Of a stretch of DNA of 64,000 nucleotides, positions 50,701-62,374 are shown piece by piece; position 1 is the first letter of the stretch; each line of letters begins with the position of its first letter. This DNA is from Antedon mediterranea (lineage: Eukaryota; Echinodermata; Crinoidea; Comatulida; Antedonidae). The stretch is taken from assembly GCF_964355755.1 (NCBI RefSeq), contig NC_092670.1, positions 9,239,201 through 9,303,200 of the forward strand. The letters run 5' to 3'. The translations under genes were made by a program, and so were the position numbers. Under the pieces are notes generated by a model. It was not told the DNA's origin and searched no databases. It was given only the letters and a program-made list of their open reading frames with translations.

Positions 50701-52614
50701 ATATTTAATCAGGGAATGTTTTTGCCAGAGTGTAGCTTAAACCAAATGCTATAGTACATAATACCACCTTATTGCTAAACATTTATTAAATGGTATGTCT
50801 AATAATGCAATACAAAAATGTGTCAACATTGTCTAATGATAATGATGTCGGTATGTACCACAAATTATTAAAGAGGGTATACTTGCTTCGTTCAAACATC
50901 TTCTAGTACCGTATTGACGCAGGTATAGGCTCTGAGAGTCTTCGGTATAAACAGTTATTTTACTGCATTAAATATTTCATCAAATAATTATAACCAATTT
51001 ATTTTTAGTATAAAATTTAAATTGGAAAATGGAAGGCTTGTAATGCCATAGCCACAAGAATTAAATTGGTGCTATATTCACAAAAGAATGGAACAATCCT
51101 ATGTGCAAGCCATGGGATTGTCAACTGAGTACTCTTGTCAAGGCCTATGTCAAAAATTGGTCAAGTTGAATTGCCTTACCGACCGTAATGGTGGCTACGG
51201 CCCTGTCTTATTTCACATGTAAACCAATATAGGCTTAATATTAGTATGTGACAAAAACATGATGCTAAAACTTAGTAGCAGACCTTTATTACATGTTAAT
51301 GCATTGAAACCTGTAATATATTCACCTTAAGTATTGTTTTATGGCAAGATCTAATCATATATTGTGCTAATGGATCAGGATAGTGACTATGGATTATGTA
51401 CTATACAATACATTATCAATAACGGCGTATATTTTACTATATTTGTGTTTTTGGCAAGTAAAGATCTATTTGCACATTGTGCAACGATAGATTATATAAT
51501 TCAATAGAAATGGCAAATCATTTTTTGCTATTTGGTGATGTTCACATAGAGATCAATTTTAAGGAAATTACAATAATTATTTTTCTAAAATACGATTTTG
51601 TTCAACTTTTAGCTTGTGTGCTGAACAACAACAACATTTTTGGCTCAGTAATTTAAGCTTAATTTTATACCAACCATGGCATTTACCTTTATGCGTTTTA
51701 CTATACTTTGTTTTAATAAGAATTTTCAGAATCAACAACACATTAGAATAAAATAGAATGACATTTAGGAAAAGAATGAAATGAAAAAAATTAACATTAT
51801 AACCAAAAAAAAAAAGAAAATCTTAGCCAACAATATTTTCATTTCAGATCGAAAATTTTTTTTAATGATGAATGGCTATTTTTTAACCTTTTTTTGTGGA
51901 AAATATACATTTTTTATTTTTTTATTTGTGATTTTCTGAAAAGTTATTATTAATATATTTTAATTGACTTTGAAAATTGTGTTTTATTAGATACATTACA
52001 CTATTCTCTTTAATACATTTTATGATTTTTGTCACTTTTTAGTTCAGCAATTATGGTGATCTAATTTGGAGAACTTATGTGAAGTGATTTTATAATTGAT
52101 TTATTAAAAAATAATTATGCATGTCTTGTTAGAATTTGATATAAATAAATTGATTACCGGTACATGAAGAAATTAATGAAAGTAATGTATTATATCATTT
52201 AGGTCATGTTTATTAGTGTCTCTTAAGTCATCACAGCCTGGTCTGTGAAGAAGTGTAGACAGGCATTACAGGGACAAAGAATATTCAAACAGCTTAAACT
52301 GTAGAATCGTAATGACACATGTGGCAAAGATATTAATTTGTTTTTGGTTATTTATTAAAAGCTATCGGTTTGTGCGCGAGTGTTCTGATTGGCTGTATCA
52401 GAGCACAGCCTTTAACAGCCCCTGATTGCACAGAACTTATGAACAAAAGGCATACTATACAACATCTGCTAACTAGTTGCCATGGTAATGAATGAGAATC
52501 AACCAATGGGATGGTGTGTACCATCTGCATAATTAATTCATTCATATTGTAAGCTTTAGCTAGAAGAGAGGCCTACTGTAGGTTGAGTATAGTGATTGTC
52601 GGACACGCAGCAGG

Positions 52615-52655
52615 ATGGAAGCAGATCGACGTGTGGGCCTCTCACGGATCCGTAG
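52615..52655 (+). other. Possible translation start with donor (uncertain)
   Basis: An ATG in strong initiation context (A at -3, G at +4) opens MEADRRVGLSRIR plus two bases, followed by gtaggt as a weak donor. The surrounding 90 bases are clearly less AT-rich than the intron. If it were an alternative first exon it would enter the transmembrane exon out of frame, so it does not make a simple short IA-2 isoform. No promoter element is evident. Listed only because the block stands out. Confidence 0.15.
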
Positions 52656-53850
52656 GTAGGTAAAATCGTGAGGGTAGAGCATTTTACCAGTGTCAATTAA
52701 TAGGTAAAATGTGTTACATATACCATTTAGCTAATAACTGATATACATTTAGTTAGTAGTAATTTTTTAGAATATCAGTTTAGTATTTTTCATTCGTGAA
52801 TTGATTGTAAGTTGTAGTGTATGTTAAGTTTAATGAATATCTGTTTTTTAACTTACAAGTACTTTAGAAATGTCAAATTTAATTTAAGTTTAATTAAATT
52901 TGTTTATTTTTCTTAGACATAGCTATCATTTTGAATAATCTAGCTATCAAGAATAATAATTGGTATCTGAAAATAATGATATTTTTCTGGGATTTTTTTG
53001 TTGTTGACAATTTGAGTTTAATAATTACTGCAAAATCAAACATTATTTATTAAATTGTCAATATACATAATTAGTAGCTATTTTTTATAACGATTATTAT
53101 AATAGTGACAAAGATTTCAACTGTTAATAATTATTGTTGCATTGATTTGCTAAAATTCATGATTGACTCACTGCAGAGAATGGTTGGTCTTTGTTTGGAG
53201 CTCGTAGTAGTTCAGTCTGTGTTGTTTGACACAAACTATTGTGTTAGAGTGGCTATTGTTTCTCATTAATCTCCGTCCAAACTCTAACACATTGAAACAA
53301 AATGATAAATCAGTTCTCTTCGTGTTTTAGAATATATTCATGTACGCAGTTAAGTTCTTACAATTTACATTATTTTACCATTGTATGCATTTTTATTAAG
53401 GAAGAAGATTTTAAGCTTCTTTTATCGACTGTTGTCATTGGCTATTACATTGTCCCAGTTTTTTTTTTCTCCATAAAAGAAAAAAGATAAAAGAATATTC
53501 CATAATTGTAAATTTCAATTCTTTGTTCTCTAAAATGCATTATTATTTTTTACTATTATTGGTTAAACCTTGACTAGTAGTTTAGTATAAGGAAAAATAA
53601 TGAATATGCAAATTAAATCTAATGAATATGCAAATTTTGATTATGGCTTTATCCTACCTTTAGTTCTGTTGATTTATTGTTTCATTAAAATTGAACTTTA
53701 AACATTAAAGTAGCCGGTAATTTAAAATTACTGCTTCTTGATTTTCTTATCAATTTCGATTTCTATATGTTATGTAATTTAAAATATTATTTATAAAAAT
53801 TAATAATCAAAGAAAGATTAAATATAATTACGCTTGTGTTTAATTCATTT

Positions 53851-53866
53851 TTTTTTTTTTTTTATT
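53851..53866. repeat. Poly-T tract
   Basis: A run of about 16 T residues in AT-rich intron. No retroposed sequence can be recognised beside it. Confidence 0.6.
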
Positions 53867-55304
53867 GTTTATTACTTTACTTTCAAATAAGTTGATCCTA
53901 CCCTTAACTTACACTTTATGTAAATGATATGCAAATGATTTATAAATTTGCACAATGGGTTGATGAGTTTAACGTTCAGTAAGTATTTGTAAATTTAACA
54001 ACCATCATTTCCCAATATGTAATCAATGAAATAAAAGAACAATAGCGTTTGGAAAATTAAATAAATATATGAATCATTATATTCACATATCAATAAAAAT
54101 CGTTTATGAAATGTTTGAGATTAATCGTTGAATAAATGCATTAATTTAACAAATTAGCGTATATATTTATTGAATACTAATATTATAGGAGATGTGTCCC
54201 ACTAATTTTAATCTTCAATTAACAACCAAAAAAATAATAATATCCTGGATTTATAACATTCCTAATGTTATGATAACTCTAGAACTTTTAAAAAAAAATG
54301 AAACCAAACTGATATTTCCTTGCCGCTAACAAAGGTTTAGTCAAAATGGAACCATGGTCAACACCAGTTTTCTTGGTCATCCCCGACTCGGACGCCTCCT
54401 ACCCTTTAACAAAAAAATACTAGTGAACAGATGTCAATGAAATCAATATAACAACTTATTTGAAATACTATTTTTAATAGCTTAAGGAGTTTGTATTTAT
54501 GTTGATTAATTAGAGTTGAAAAGTTCCATATTTGTAGAGCCTTGATTTTAAAGTCCAAATTTTAATTTTTTTCTAAAAAAAAAGGTCTACCATTTATTTT
54601 ACATTTTTTATCAACCTATGTTTTTATCTTAAATTCTTACAGATTATATCAAAGCTTTTTACTGTTATTTTAACAATAATTCTTAGCGATTATTCTAACT
54701 GAATTTTTCAAGTCGTCATGAAACATTGATTATAATGTTTTAGTTGAGATTACATCCAACATCAGTAAACCCTCTGACTGCTTTATGCTTATCTCTGTAA
54801 ACATTAGCAATTTGACATTTTAGACTTTCATACTCAAACAAATATTACCTTTTCTTATTGTAAAAGTAATTATTTTTACAAGGATTGTTTATCTTGGCGT
54901 AGCGTACAAGTACATGTTCTGGTTTTTGTTTAATATATTAGATTTCCTTTGACATATATTCTCAATTTTTCTTAATGTTTCAGAAAAGAAAGATTACTTG
55001 ATTCTTTTTACTTATATATATTTTACCGTGCCAGTTCATGAATATATCAAAATTACAATTTACTCGCCTAGAAGTAATTTTTCAAATTTTAGAAATGTTA
55101 TGAAGAGTTATTGTCAAATAGTCATACTTTAATATTAAAATTAAAGAGAAGCTTTTACATCATGAAAAATATTATTTTATGTACAAAAAATATGTAAGAT
55201 AGATTGTGATAAAGTTATTCTACAAAATTTGAAAAAAAATGTGTATTTGACATTGAGAAATATTTGTTGATTTTATCATAGAGAAGAATGATTTTAACTA
55301 ACAA

Positions 55305-55560
55305 TACAGTAGAACCTATTAGGGTGACAATTTTGGGGCCCAACAAAGTGCCTCTACCTTGAATAGGAAGTTAAACTAAATAACGAGTTTAGCCACGTGC
55401 CCTGTTTCACAGGAGAGTCTCTACTGGTTGCCATATTGTACTGTTAAAAACATACATTGCCCCTCGTTTGTTTTATTTGAAATTGCCCTATTGTTGATAG
55501 TGGGTGTCCCCAAAATAGGAGTGTTCTAAAAAAAGATTGTACTGACTGTATAGTAGGACA
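55305..55560. mobile_element. 'CAGTAGAACC' family copy, decayed
   Basis: Starts acagtagaacctattagggt and continues with ggcccaacaaagtgcctcta and ctgtttcacaggagagtctc; the right part has gggtgtccccaaaataggag and tgttctaaaa, then gtactgactgta. The ends are partly inverted. The phrase cccaacaaagtg is shared with 28835-28850 (cccaacaaagtgtcccc), another small fragment. Confidence 0.5.
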
Positions 55561-56417
55561 TGCATGAAGATGAATGTAGATCAGGTTGTGGATGTGGTAC
55601 TCAAGACATTCAGTTCACTGATCAAGCACATCTTGGTCAAAGTCCACTGATAATGCAGTTTGCTCTAAGAGTGTATAACTGATCAAATATTGTTCATTTT
55701 GATGGATTACATAAGACCAAATAAGGAATTGTTGAGCGATATTTATTCAGAATTTTCATCTTTTTAGAAGCTTTTAAGTACAAACTGCAAGACAATGGCA
55801 TTTGCTAGTTAGTCATTAACACTGACCTTTGATCCTAATTACGGCTTAAGTTAAACTTCAAATTAACAAACGACGCTGTGATGTACTTGCAAAATGGCTT
55901 CCGCATTAACTTAGCGATGTTTACCGCATATAGTTGGCCTGTCCGTCAGTAAATGCCCGACGCCTTTAGCTTCAATTGCGGGAAGATCATTCTCCTGGGA
56001 GACACTAGATCGTTGTAAAAGTTTCTATATGTAGGGGTTTGTATCTGCTAATAGGTTTCTTACTTTAGCGAGTTCTTGATGAAGCAGTATAATGTCTGCG
56101 CTATCTTTTGATTAAGAATTTCGTCTGTTCAGAATGTGGATCTGTAGTTTAGCCAAATAAAATACATGATGCATTTTTTGTGTTGGCAGCTTCATTATAA
56201 ATTCTATCATTGCTTTTCTTATCAATTCTATTTCACAATAACTTTATTTATTGGTAACTAATGGTCACACATTTCTTTTTATATGATTAAACATACATTA
56301 TGTTTTTTTGTTTTTCTTTTGCTTTTATTTTTTAAAATTATATTTGACTGCGATGCGACAAGAAAAAGTAATCTAGATAAATAAAAGTAGAATGTAGATG
56401 GTTTATTTATTTACAAA

Positions 56418-56526
56418 TCTGTCTACACTATCAAACTTTATGTGACAAAAAATTGTGATGTGCCATCACTACCGTATTTGTGTTTATCACTACCATATTT
56501 AAGCACATCACGTTTTTTGTCAAACT
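56418..56526. mobile_element. MITE copy, 'ctacactatcaaact' family
   Basis: Left: atctgtctacactatcaaac, tttatgtgacaaaaaattg, tgatgtgcc. Right: accatatttaagcacatcac, gttttttgtcaaa. The inner inverted arms gtgacaaaaaa / ttttttgtca and tgatgtgc / gcacatca pair well. A second accgtatttgtg segment precedes the right arm, a small internal duplication. It is closely related to 20713-20832. Confidence 0.65.
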
Positions 56527-59224
56527 AAAAAAACCCATTGAAACAAAAAGAACGCAATTGTATTGCATTATGTTCAGGTGATTGCTATGTAACAAATCAC
56601 AATTCTTAATCACAGAAATGACACATCAAACATTGTTCCTAGTTCTTTTGTAGTTATTACGAGTTAATCAAATTTGTTAAAAATCAATACTGATTTTGCA
56701 ATGATTATTAGCATATTTGCTATTCCACATGAGTAAACCCCAATCTAGCACCGCACTCATCCAAACTTTTATTGTAATCCGACCAGTCAGATTTTATGAG
56801 CCGTTCTTCCAGCATCAGGGGAATTCACAAGCTGTAATTTGCATATAGAATACTACGTAATATACCGTAATTTTTGAATATTGCAAATACAACGTAAGAA
56901 TTGAATTACAAAATTGCATTTGCTCTGTGAGTTCAGGCTTTCACAGGCTTTTCACTGTAAACAAATGGAATTATCTACAGTTTCAAATTTTGAATCGAAT
57001 CTAAACTATAAATCCAACCAGCTTATTTAATATTGAGTTTTAGTATACATTTCTGAATTTTATTTTATGCTATAATTACACAAATAATAGTTTCTCTTTA
57101 TGTGAAGTTGTTTTTAAGAACATTTTCTTTTTATTTAGATTTTTGAATTTATTGTGGGTTTCCACACTTCTTTTTGTTGCAGTTTTGCTTATTTCTGGGT
57201 TTTTAAAATATGTATTCTGTTAATTTATTATAGTATTCTGAGATGAGAACGCTTCATATAGTTTTCAGTCACTCATAATTTTTTTTTATTTGTTTATTTA
57301 TATTATGTTTATTTGTCCATAGTCAAGGTAACGAAATAAAAGATTGAACTGTATTGTGGAAATTATTATTATTAATAATTCTTTTAAAACATGTTTAATT
57401 AACACAATTTACATAAGAATTATTATTTACTTATTGCAAATCCTTCATTTTCCCCGGTGCATTTTTAATTCCATTCTTTTCCATATGGATAATTGACTAT
57501 ATTAAATGCCTACTCTAAGGAAATGATTGTTACAAATACATGGGCCAGGATTGACAAGCATTGATAGAAAGCCAGGCGGAATTCAATTGGGAATAGGATG
57601 TTTAATTTTGAGATTTCCTTGTGTATTATTACATGTTGCATGGACAATTACCATCGCTAAGATAGATTCGTATCTCTGAAGTCTCATCCCGGTCTCATCT
57701 TAGTGTCTTATCCGTATCAATATATCCGTTTGAGGGTCACGATGCGTTGCTATACAAGATTAGTTGGATACTTCTACTAATATAACATTTTCTTGGTGAA
57801 TCTAACAGCATCCAAAAACCAATTATAGCTTCGTAATGTTCGTATGTGTTTTTTGCTATCATGACAGAGATGATCTTAATATAATATGAGGATAAATATT
57901 CTTATACTAGATTTTATATACAGTATAAATTAAATTTATTTTTCCAATGTAATATTATAAATGATTTTTATAAACTTAAACTTTGTGAAATTAATAGCCT
58001 GAATGATACAAACAGTTTTTTTGTATATAGAAATTCATATATTATAATTTATTGAAATAAAGTAATAATTATTATTAATTATACATTTTTTTTTATATCT
58101 AAAGAGGATATATCAGAGGTAACAATTATATTACAGTTTTCTAAAGATGTAGTGTTACAACTATACACAATAAATTATAAATATTTTTAGGTATAATAAT
58201 GCATTTTTAATATGTTAATGTATTTTAATTTGTATTTTAAAAGTGAATTTATTCAATAATTGTTTGCCTTGACATTTTTCACTCATAAAAATTATATGTA
58301 ATAAGTGTAAATAAGGGTAATTAACATACATAATGAGATGGTTACAGTAGATATTATTCCTTATTTGGTAATAAAAGAACAAAAGTTTTAAATTGTTTTA
58401 GATGGAAATAGATATTGAAGTAGCATATTATACGATTTATTGTGCTTTCATTCTCTACATCAAGAACATTAACAAAAAATTCTAGATTACTTATAGTCAC
58501 AGATGGACGTACAGATTTAGCTGTCGTTTTTTGCACGGCCATTATGGTTAAATCTGAGCTATGCGTAAAAACTCATCTACCTCCTATTCATGCTGTTACC
58601 ATATATATGAAGGATTAAACGTTCTTTTAACCAGGCCATGAGATTGTTTGCGAAACATAATTGAATTATAATGACCTGCATCAGTGACCTTTGCGTATAA
58701 TGTACGAGATTAGATTTTGGATTACGCTATTTTCAATCCTGATGAATTACTCCTTTAAGCATTCTTACGTTGACGGTTGAAAGAAAAAAAAAACGACCTT
58801 GTCGTATAACCCTTCGGCAAATTGCTAGCGAGTGATATGTTCATCAGAAGCTTCTTTTGATAACTCAATTTTTAGATCATTCACGATTGGACAGTTCAAC
58901 TGAGCATACCTTGGGAAATATTACTTTGAACACGCCAATTCTCTCAGATCCCTTTGTCTCTGCTGCAGTCATAGATTTACACGCTTTTAAGATTTCGACA
59001 TGGCAAACAATACTGAAATTAAATTCTTAAATAGATTAATGTCATCTTGGTTTGTCACTGAAGTACGGTTTATATTTTACTTGCCATCAAACTCAATATT
59101 ACAATTTTTATGTTATGGTACCTTGAAGGTAAAATCTGTCTTTTTACAGTTCAATCAAGCTTGGCTCTGCATGTCAAAGATTATCTGTTGACAGAAGTTA
59201 CCCATTTTATTCTTTTAACTAAAA

Positions 59225-59470
59225 ATCTAACATCATCATCAATATTTTATCAACAATAATGTTATCATTATCATCAACAATATCATCAATATATTATCAT
59301 TATTATCAATACATTATCAACAATTTAATTAATTAGTATCAATTTATATTATAAATATATTTTTCAACTTAACTGACATAAACTTAACTGAGATAAAAAC
59401 CTTTAACATTATCACATAAAATTATCATAAATTATCATTAATAATCAATATATTATTATCATATATAACA
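59225..59470. repeat. Degenerate ATC/ATT simple-repeat region
   Basis: Words such as catcatcatcaatattttat and tatcatcaacaatatcatca recur throughout. Similar shorter stretches lie at 59870-59960 and 61020-61120. Probably decayed microsatellite. No gene seen. Confidence 0.7.
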
Positions 59471-60024
59471 GTAAGTTATTTATTTTATTTCTACAAAGAT
59501 AACTTTATGAAAAAAAAATTGTGATTATTAAACAATTATTTAAAAACGTTATAATTTTGCTCCATAAAAAAAAAAATGTTTTCAGCTATGAATATGATAT
59601 CTGAAGAAGCAAAATTATGCCAGTAATTTGAGTGAAATGACACTTGAAATGCTTGATTTGACCATTTATGTTATCAAGATTTCACAGCGAGATTGTGCAT
59701 GATAGACCTACTTGCCACACAATGCCTTGATAGACAACAATGAATAGAGAGACAAAGAAAAGGTTGAATAATGTATACGATGGAACATAACATAGTCATT
59801 TTAAATCAATTGTGATGAGGAGAATAGACTTTATTCTTTATATACTTTTTTATTTCTTTATGTGTGTAATATCAACATTATCAATAGCATCATCAATATA
59901 TTATCATCAAAATTATCAATGTAATTATCAATTTATTAATACACTATCAATATCATATAAAAATAACGCTTAAAAAAAAACGTTTCGACTCCATCATGGG
60001 GTCATTATCAAGGCATATGACCGT

Positions 60025-60787
60025 TTCGGCCACAGACAGTTTCGGCCACAACAGATTTCTATGGCGCGCCATTCACGCATATATTAGACCGTGCTATTGT
60101 TTTTGCTATTTAGTTATCGCATCTCATGCTTTGTTGGATAGTATTTTTTAGGACCGTTTATTAGGTAAAATTTTACACGCAAAAACAACGCAGGCATTTC
60201 TATTAACATTTATTTACCAGTGTTTCATTTACATCTTACAACAAATTAATTCTTAATAATTATATACTTTCTTCAATTGTTTCTTCCGATAAAATAAATC
60301 GTATTCTTAACCACTTTGTTCTTCCGTTTCTTATTCCTTCAAAGTTATATTTATTGTACACAATAAAATTAGTATATATCCCTACGTACTTCAATTCGTT
60401 TTATATTTATAGAAAAATGTACATACAATTAGTATCACTTAGGCCTCATTCAATTCATTTCTTTTATTTGTAAAAACTATACATTTTAATTTCAACCGTA
60501 TTGTATTTTTTGTACTCTGAAATATCGGCGGTATCTACGTAATTCTTCGTTTCTTATCTCATCATGCCACCTAGCTACAAAATACGTGTTAGTATTTTAT
60601 TTTCATTATTAATTAATTAATTAATTAATTGCCAAGTTTGTCTGTGTCCGTGTTTTCCTGTGTAAAAACAAAAGTAAAACGCAATGAAATCGATAATCCT
60701 GTATTACATTGTCGTGTCTCATTGTTCCCCTATCAATGGCACTATGGGCGTTTCATAGATATGGTAGTAATATTGTCTGTGGCCGAA
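60025..60787. mobile_element. TIR element, 763 bp, 'TTCGGCCACAGACA' ends
   Basis: A perfect 14-bp inverted pair, ttcggccacagaca (60025-60038) and tgtctgtggccgaa (60774-60787). The left end repeats ttcggccac once more directly inside (60041-60049). The rest is AT-rich with a (aatt) run at 60605-60632. The ORF at 60629-60817 crosses the right end and has no resemblance to transposases. This looks like a non-autonomous DNA transposon. The target duplication is not clear. Confidence 0.65.
60605..60632. repeat. (aatt)n microsatellite
   Basis: Uninterrupted aattaattaattaattaatt run of about 28 bases inside the TIR element at 60025-60787. A similar, interrupted run occurs at 22240-22300. Confidence 0.8.
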
Positions 60788-62158
60788 GTTGGCCTAATCC
60801 ATTATCAAGTCCAATGAATAAAATTTAAAACAACAACTAATTAAATAGCACAAGCCAACCGTGGTCAAAGTTTAACAATAAACGTACCCTCATTCGTAAG
60901 TATCAATATCATCGGTTAAATTATTTAATAAACATATTACTGTACTATAAAGAACATAATTAAGACTATTATTTTGTTTTATGTTAATATAATCATCAAA
61001 TAATAATGAAAATTGTATTTATATTATAATAAATATATTAACAACACTATCATTACCATATAAGCATAATATACTATCAACATTATGATAATTATAATAA
61101 ATATTTATCAACACCAAAATGTTATCAAGATGCTTATTTTGTTGGCAAATATAGAAAAATAAAATGATTTGTTATCATTTTTAGCTCTGATCACATCTGC
61201 TATTTTCTTTTCTATTTCAAAATTTATTTTCTATTTCATTTTATGGATCGCTAGGTCCATGATGAACTTTCAAACTCTCTACAACGGACGCGCTTCATGC
61301 CCGATTGAAAATCATATAAACATACGATTTTTTATTCATGATAAATACTAATATATGTTGTTGTATATTTTTGGTCTATCGATCTAATGTGAGATTTCAT
61401 TGATATACTTAGTTCACATTATTGATTGAGATGGCCGATATTTTTACCGAATTAGGATTAATGCAAGCAGGTCATAAAAGCAACGATCGTTGGTTACTCA
61501 CTTAGCGTAAAGTTAATCTGATGTGGCTCTATGAGCAAATAGATAATGCACACGTAAATTTATACTTAATCGCAGGAATTAAAACCATTAAGGACGCCGA
61601 GTGAAAAGACCGCTGATGAAGCAGTATGAGATACATCTGAAAATAATTCAGCATAAGCTAAAGATTTTTTGTTGGAATGTTAATTTTGAATTTTTCATTA
61701 GCATCGATGAGATAGATTAATTATTTATTAATGTACTAGTAAGGCCATCACACTTTGCGTTATTCTTAAGACTATAAGCAATCGTGAAAATAAACTACAT
61801 CCAATTCTGTTCTATAAAACCTTCATAATTAATTAACTATGCAACTAAAGTTATTACTTATTTTTATGTACATTTTGACTGGATTAGAAATTTTTTTTAT
61901 ATACATAATTTCTTCTCATCTTGGTTTAATTCTGAATAAATTAAATTGAATTTCCCACAAAATAGCTTGTGTACAAAATATACTACATAATACATAAACG
62001 TATAATAATCATAATTTTCAATTTCCATTTTGTTTTTATTTTATCATCATCCACTTTCAAATATGTTCTCTTGAAAAAATAAAGATGTAAATGTTGAATT
62101 CAAAAGCAATAATATTATACCGGTAATTGAAAACTTTTTTTTTTTAAATATTTTTCAG

Positions 62159-62374
62159 GTATCATCCGAGATCCATACGCCACAGGTTGAAAGAAGCGAC
62201 AACCACAATCCCACCCTGATCATTCTAACGCTTATCCTAGTTGGATGCGTCTTAGGCGTTCTTCTCGCCGTTATCGCAATATTCTGCTATCGACAAAAGA
62301 TAAAAACACGGGACAAACTTAAAAACGTCGCCACGGGTTCAGTCTCGGAGAAGGAGGCGACTGTCGACTACCAG
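62159..62374 (+). CDS. PTPRN: IA-2/phogrin transmembrane and juxtamembrane exon (216 nt)
   Basis: Exon of exactly 72 codons, phase 0 at both ends, between atatttttcag and gtaaaag. Residues 1-18 (VSSEIHTPQVERSDNHNP) are the luminal linker. Residues 19-43 form one hydrophobic membrane segment (from TLIILTLILVGCVLGVLLAV to IAIFC). A basic stop-transfer stretch (YRQKIKTRDKLK) follows, then a cytosolic acidic stretch ending TVDYQ. In vertebrate PTPRN the same exon ends (F)EYQ just before DLCRQ, so boundary and layout agree with the family. IA-2 proteins span dense-core vesicle membranes of neuroendocrine cells and influence granule cargo and secretion. Their phosphatase domain is catalytically weak or dead. 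That domain lies beyond this window. Clearly higher GC than the surroundings. Confidence 0.93.

Larger units (their letters stand above)
25891..62158 (+). other. IA-2-like intron (36.3 kb, phase 0) separating ectodomain and TM exon
   Basis: Begins gtgagt and ends aaatatttttcag. It contains two candidate microexons (26598-26619 and 41424-41437) and many mobile elements: MITEs at 29345, 47544, 50318, 56418 and 60025, SINE heads at 38672, 47247, 47345 and 49388, LINE tails at 35421, 39940 and 40367, and a decayed LINE ORF at 38281. The gaps between these (26620-29340, 29500-34660, 35835-37020, 41660-44530, 44800-47220, 50701-56410, 56530-59220 and 60800-62150) hold AT-rich sequence in which I can support no gene. 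A few less AT-rich, CpG-containing patches are noted separately as candidate conserved elements. Confidence 0.7.

Noticed and set aside
58354-58542. Minus-strand ORF beginning MAVQKTTAKSVRPSVTISNL
   Set aside because: The first half looks protein-like, but there is no splice context or recognisable domain, so it could be chance or a transposon relic.
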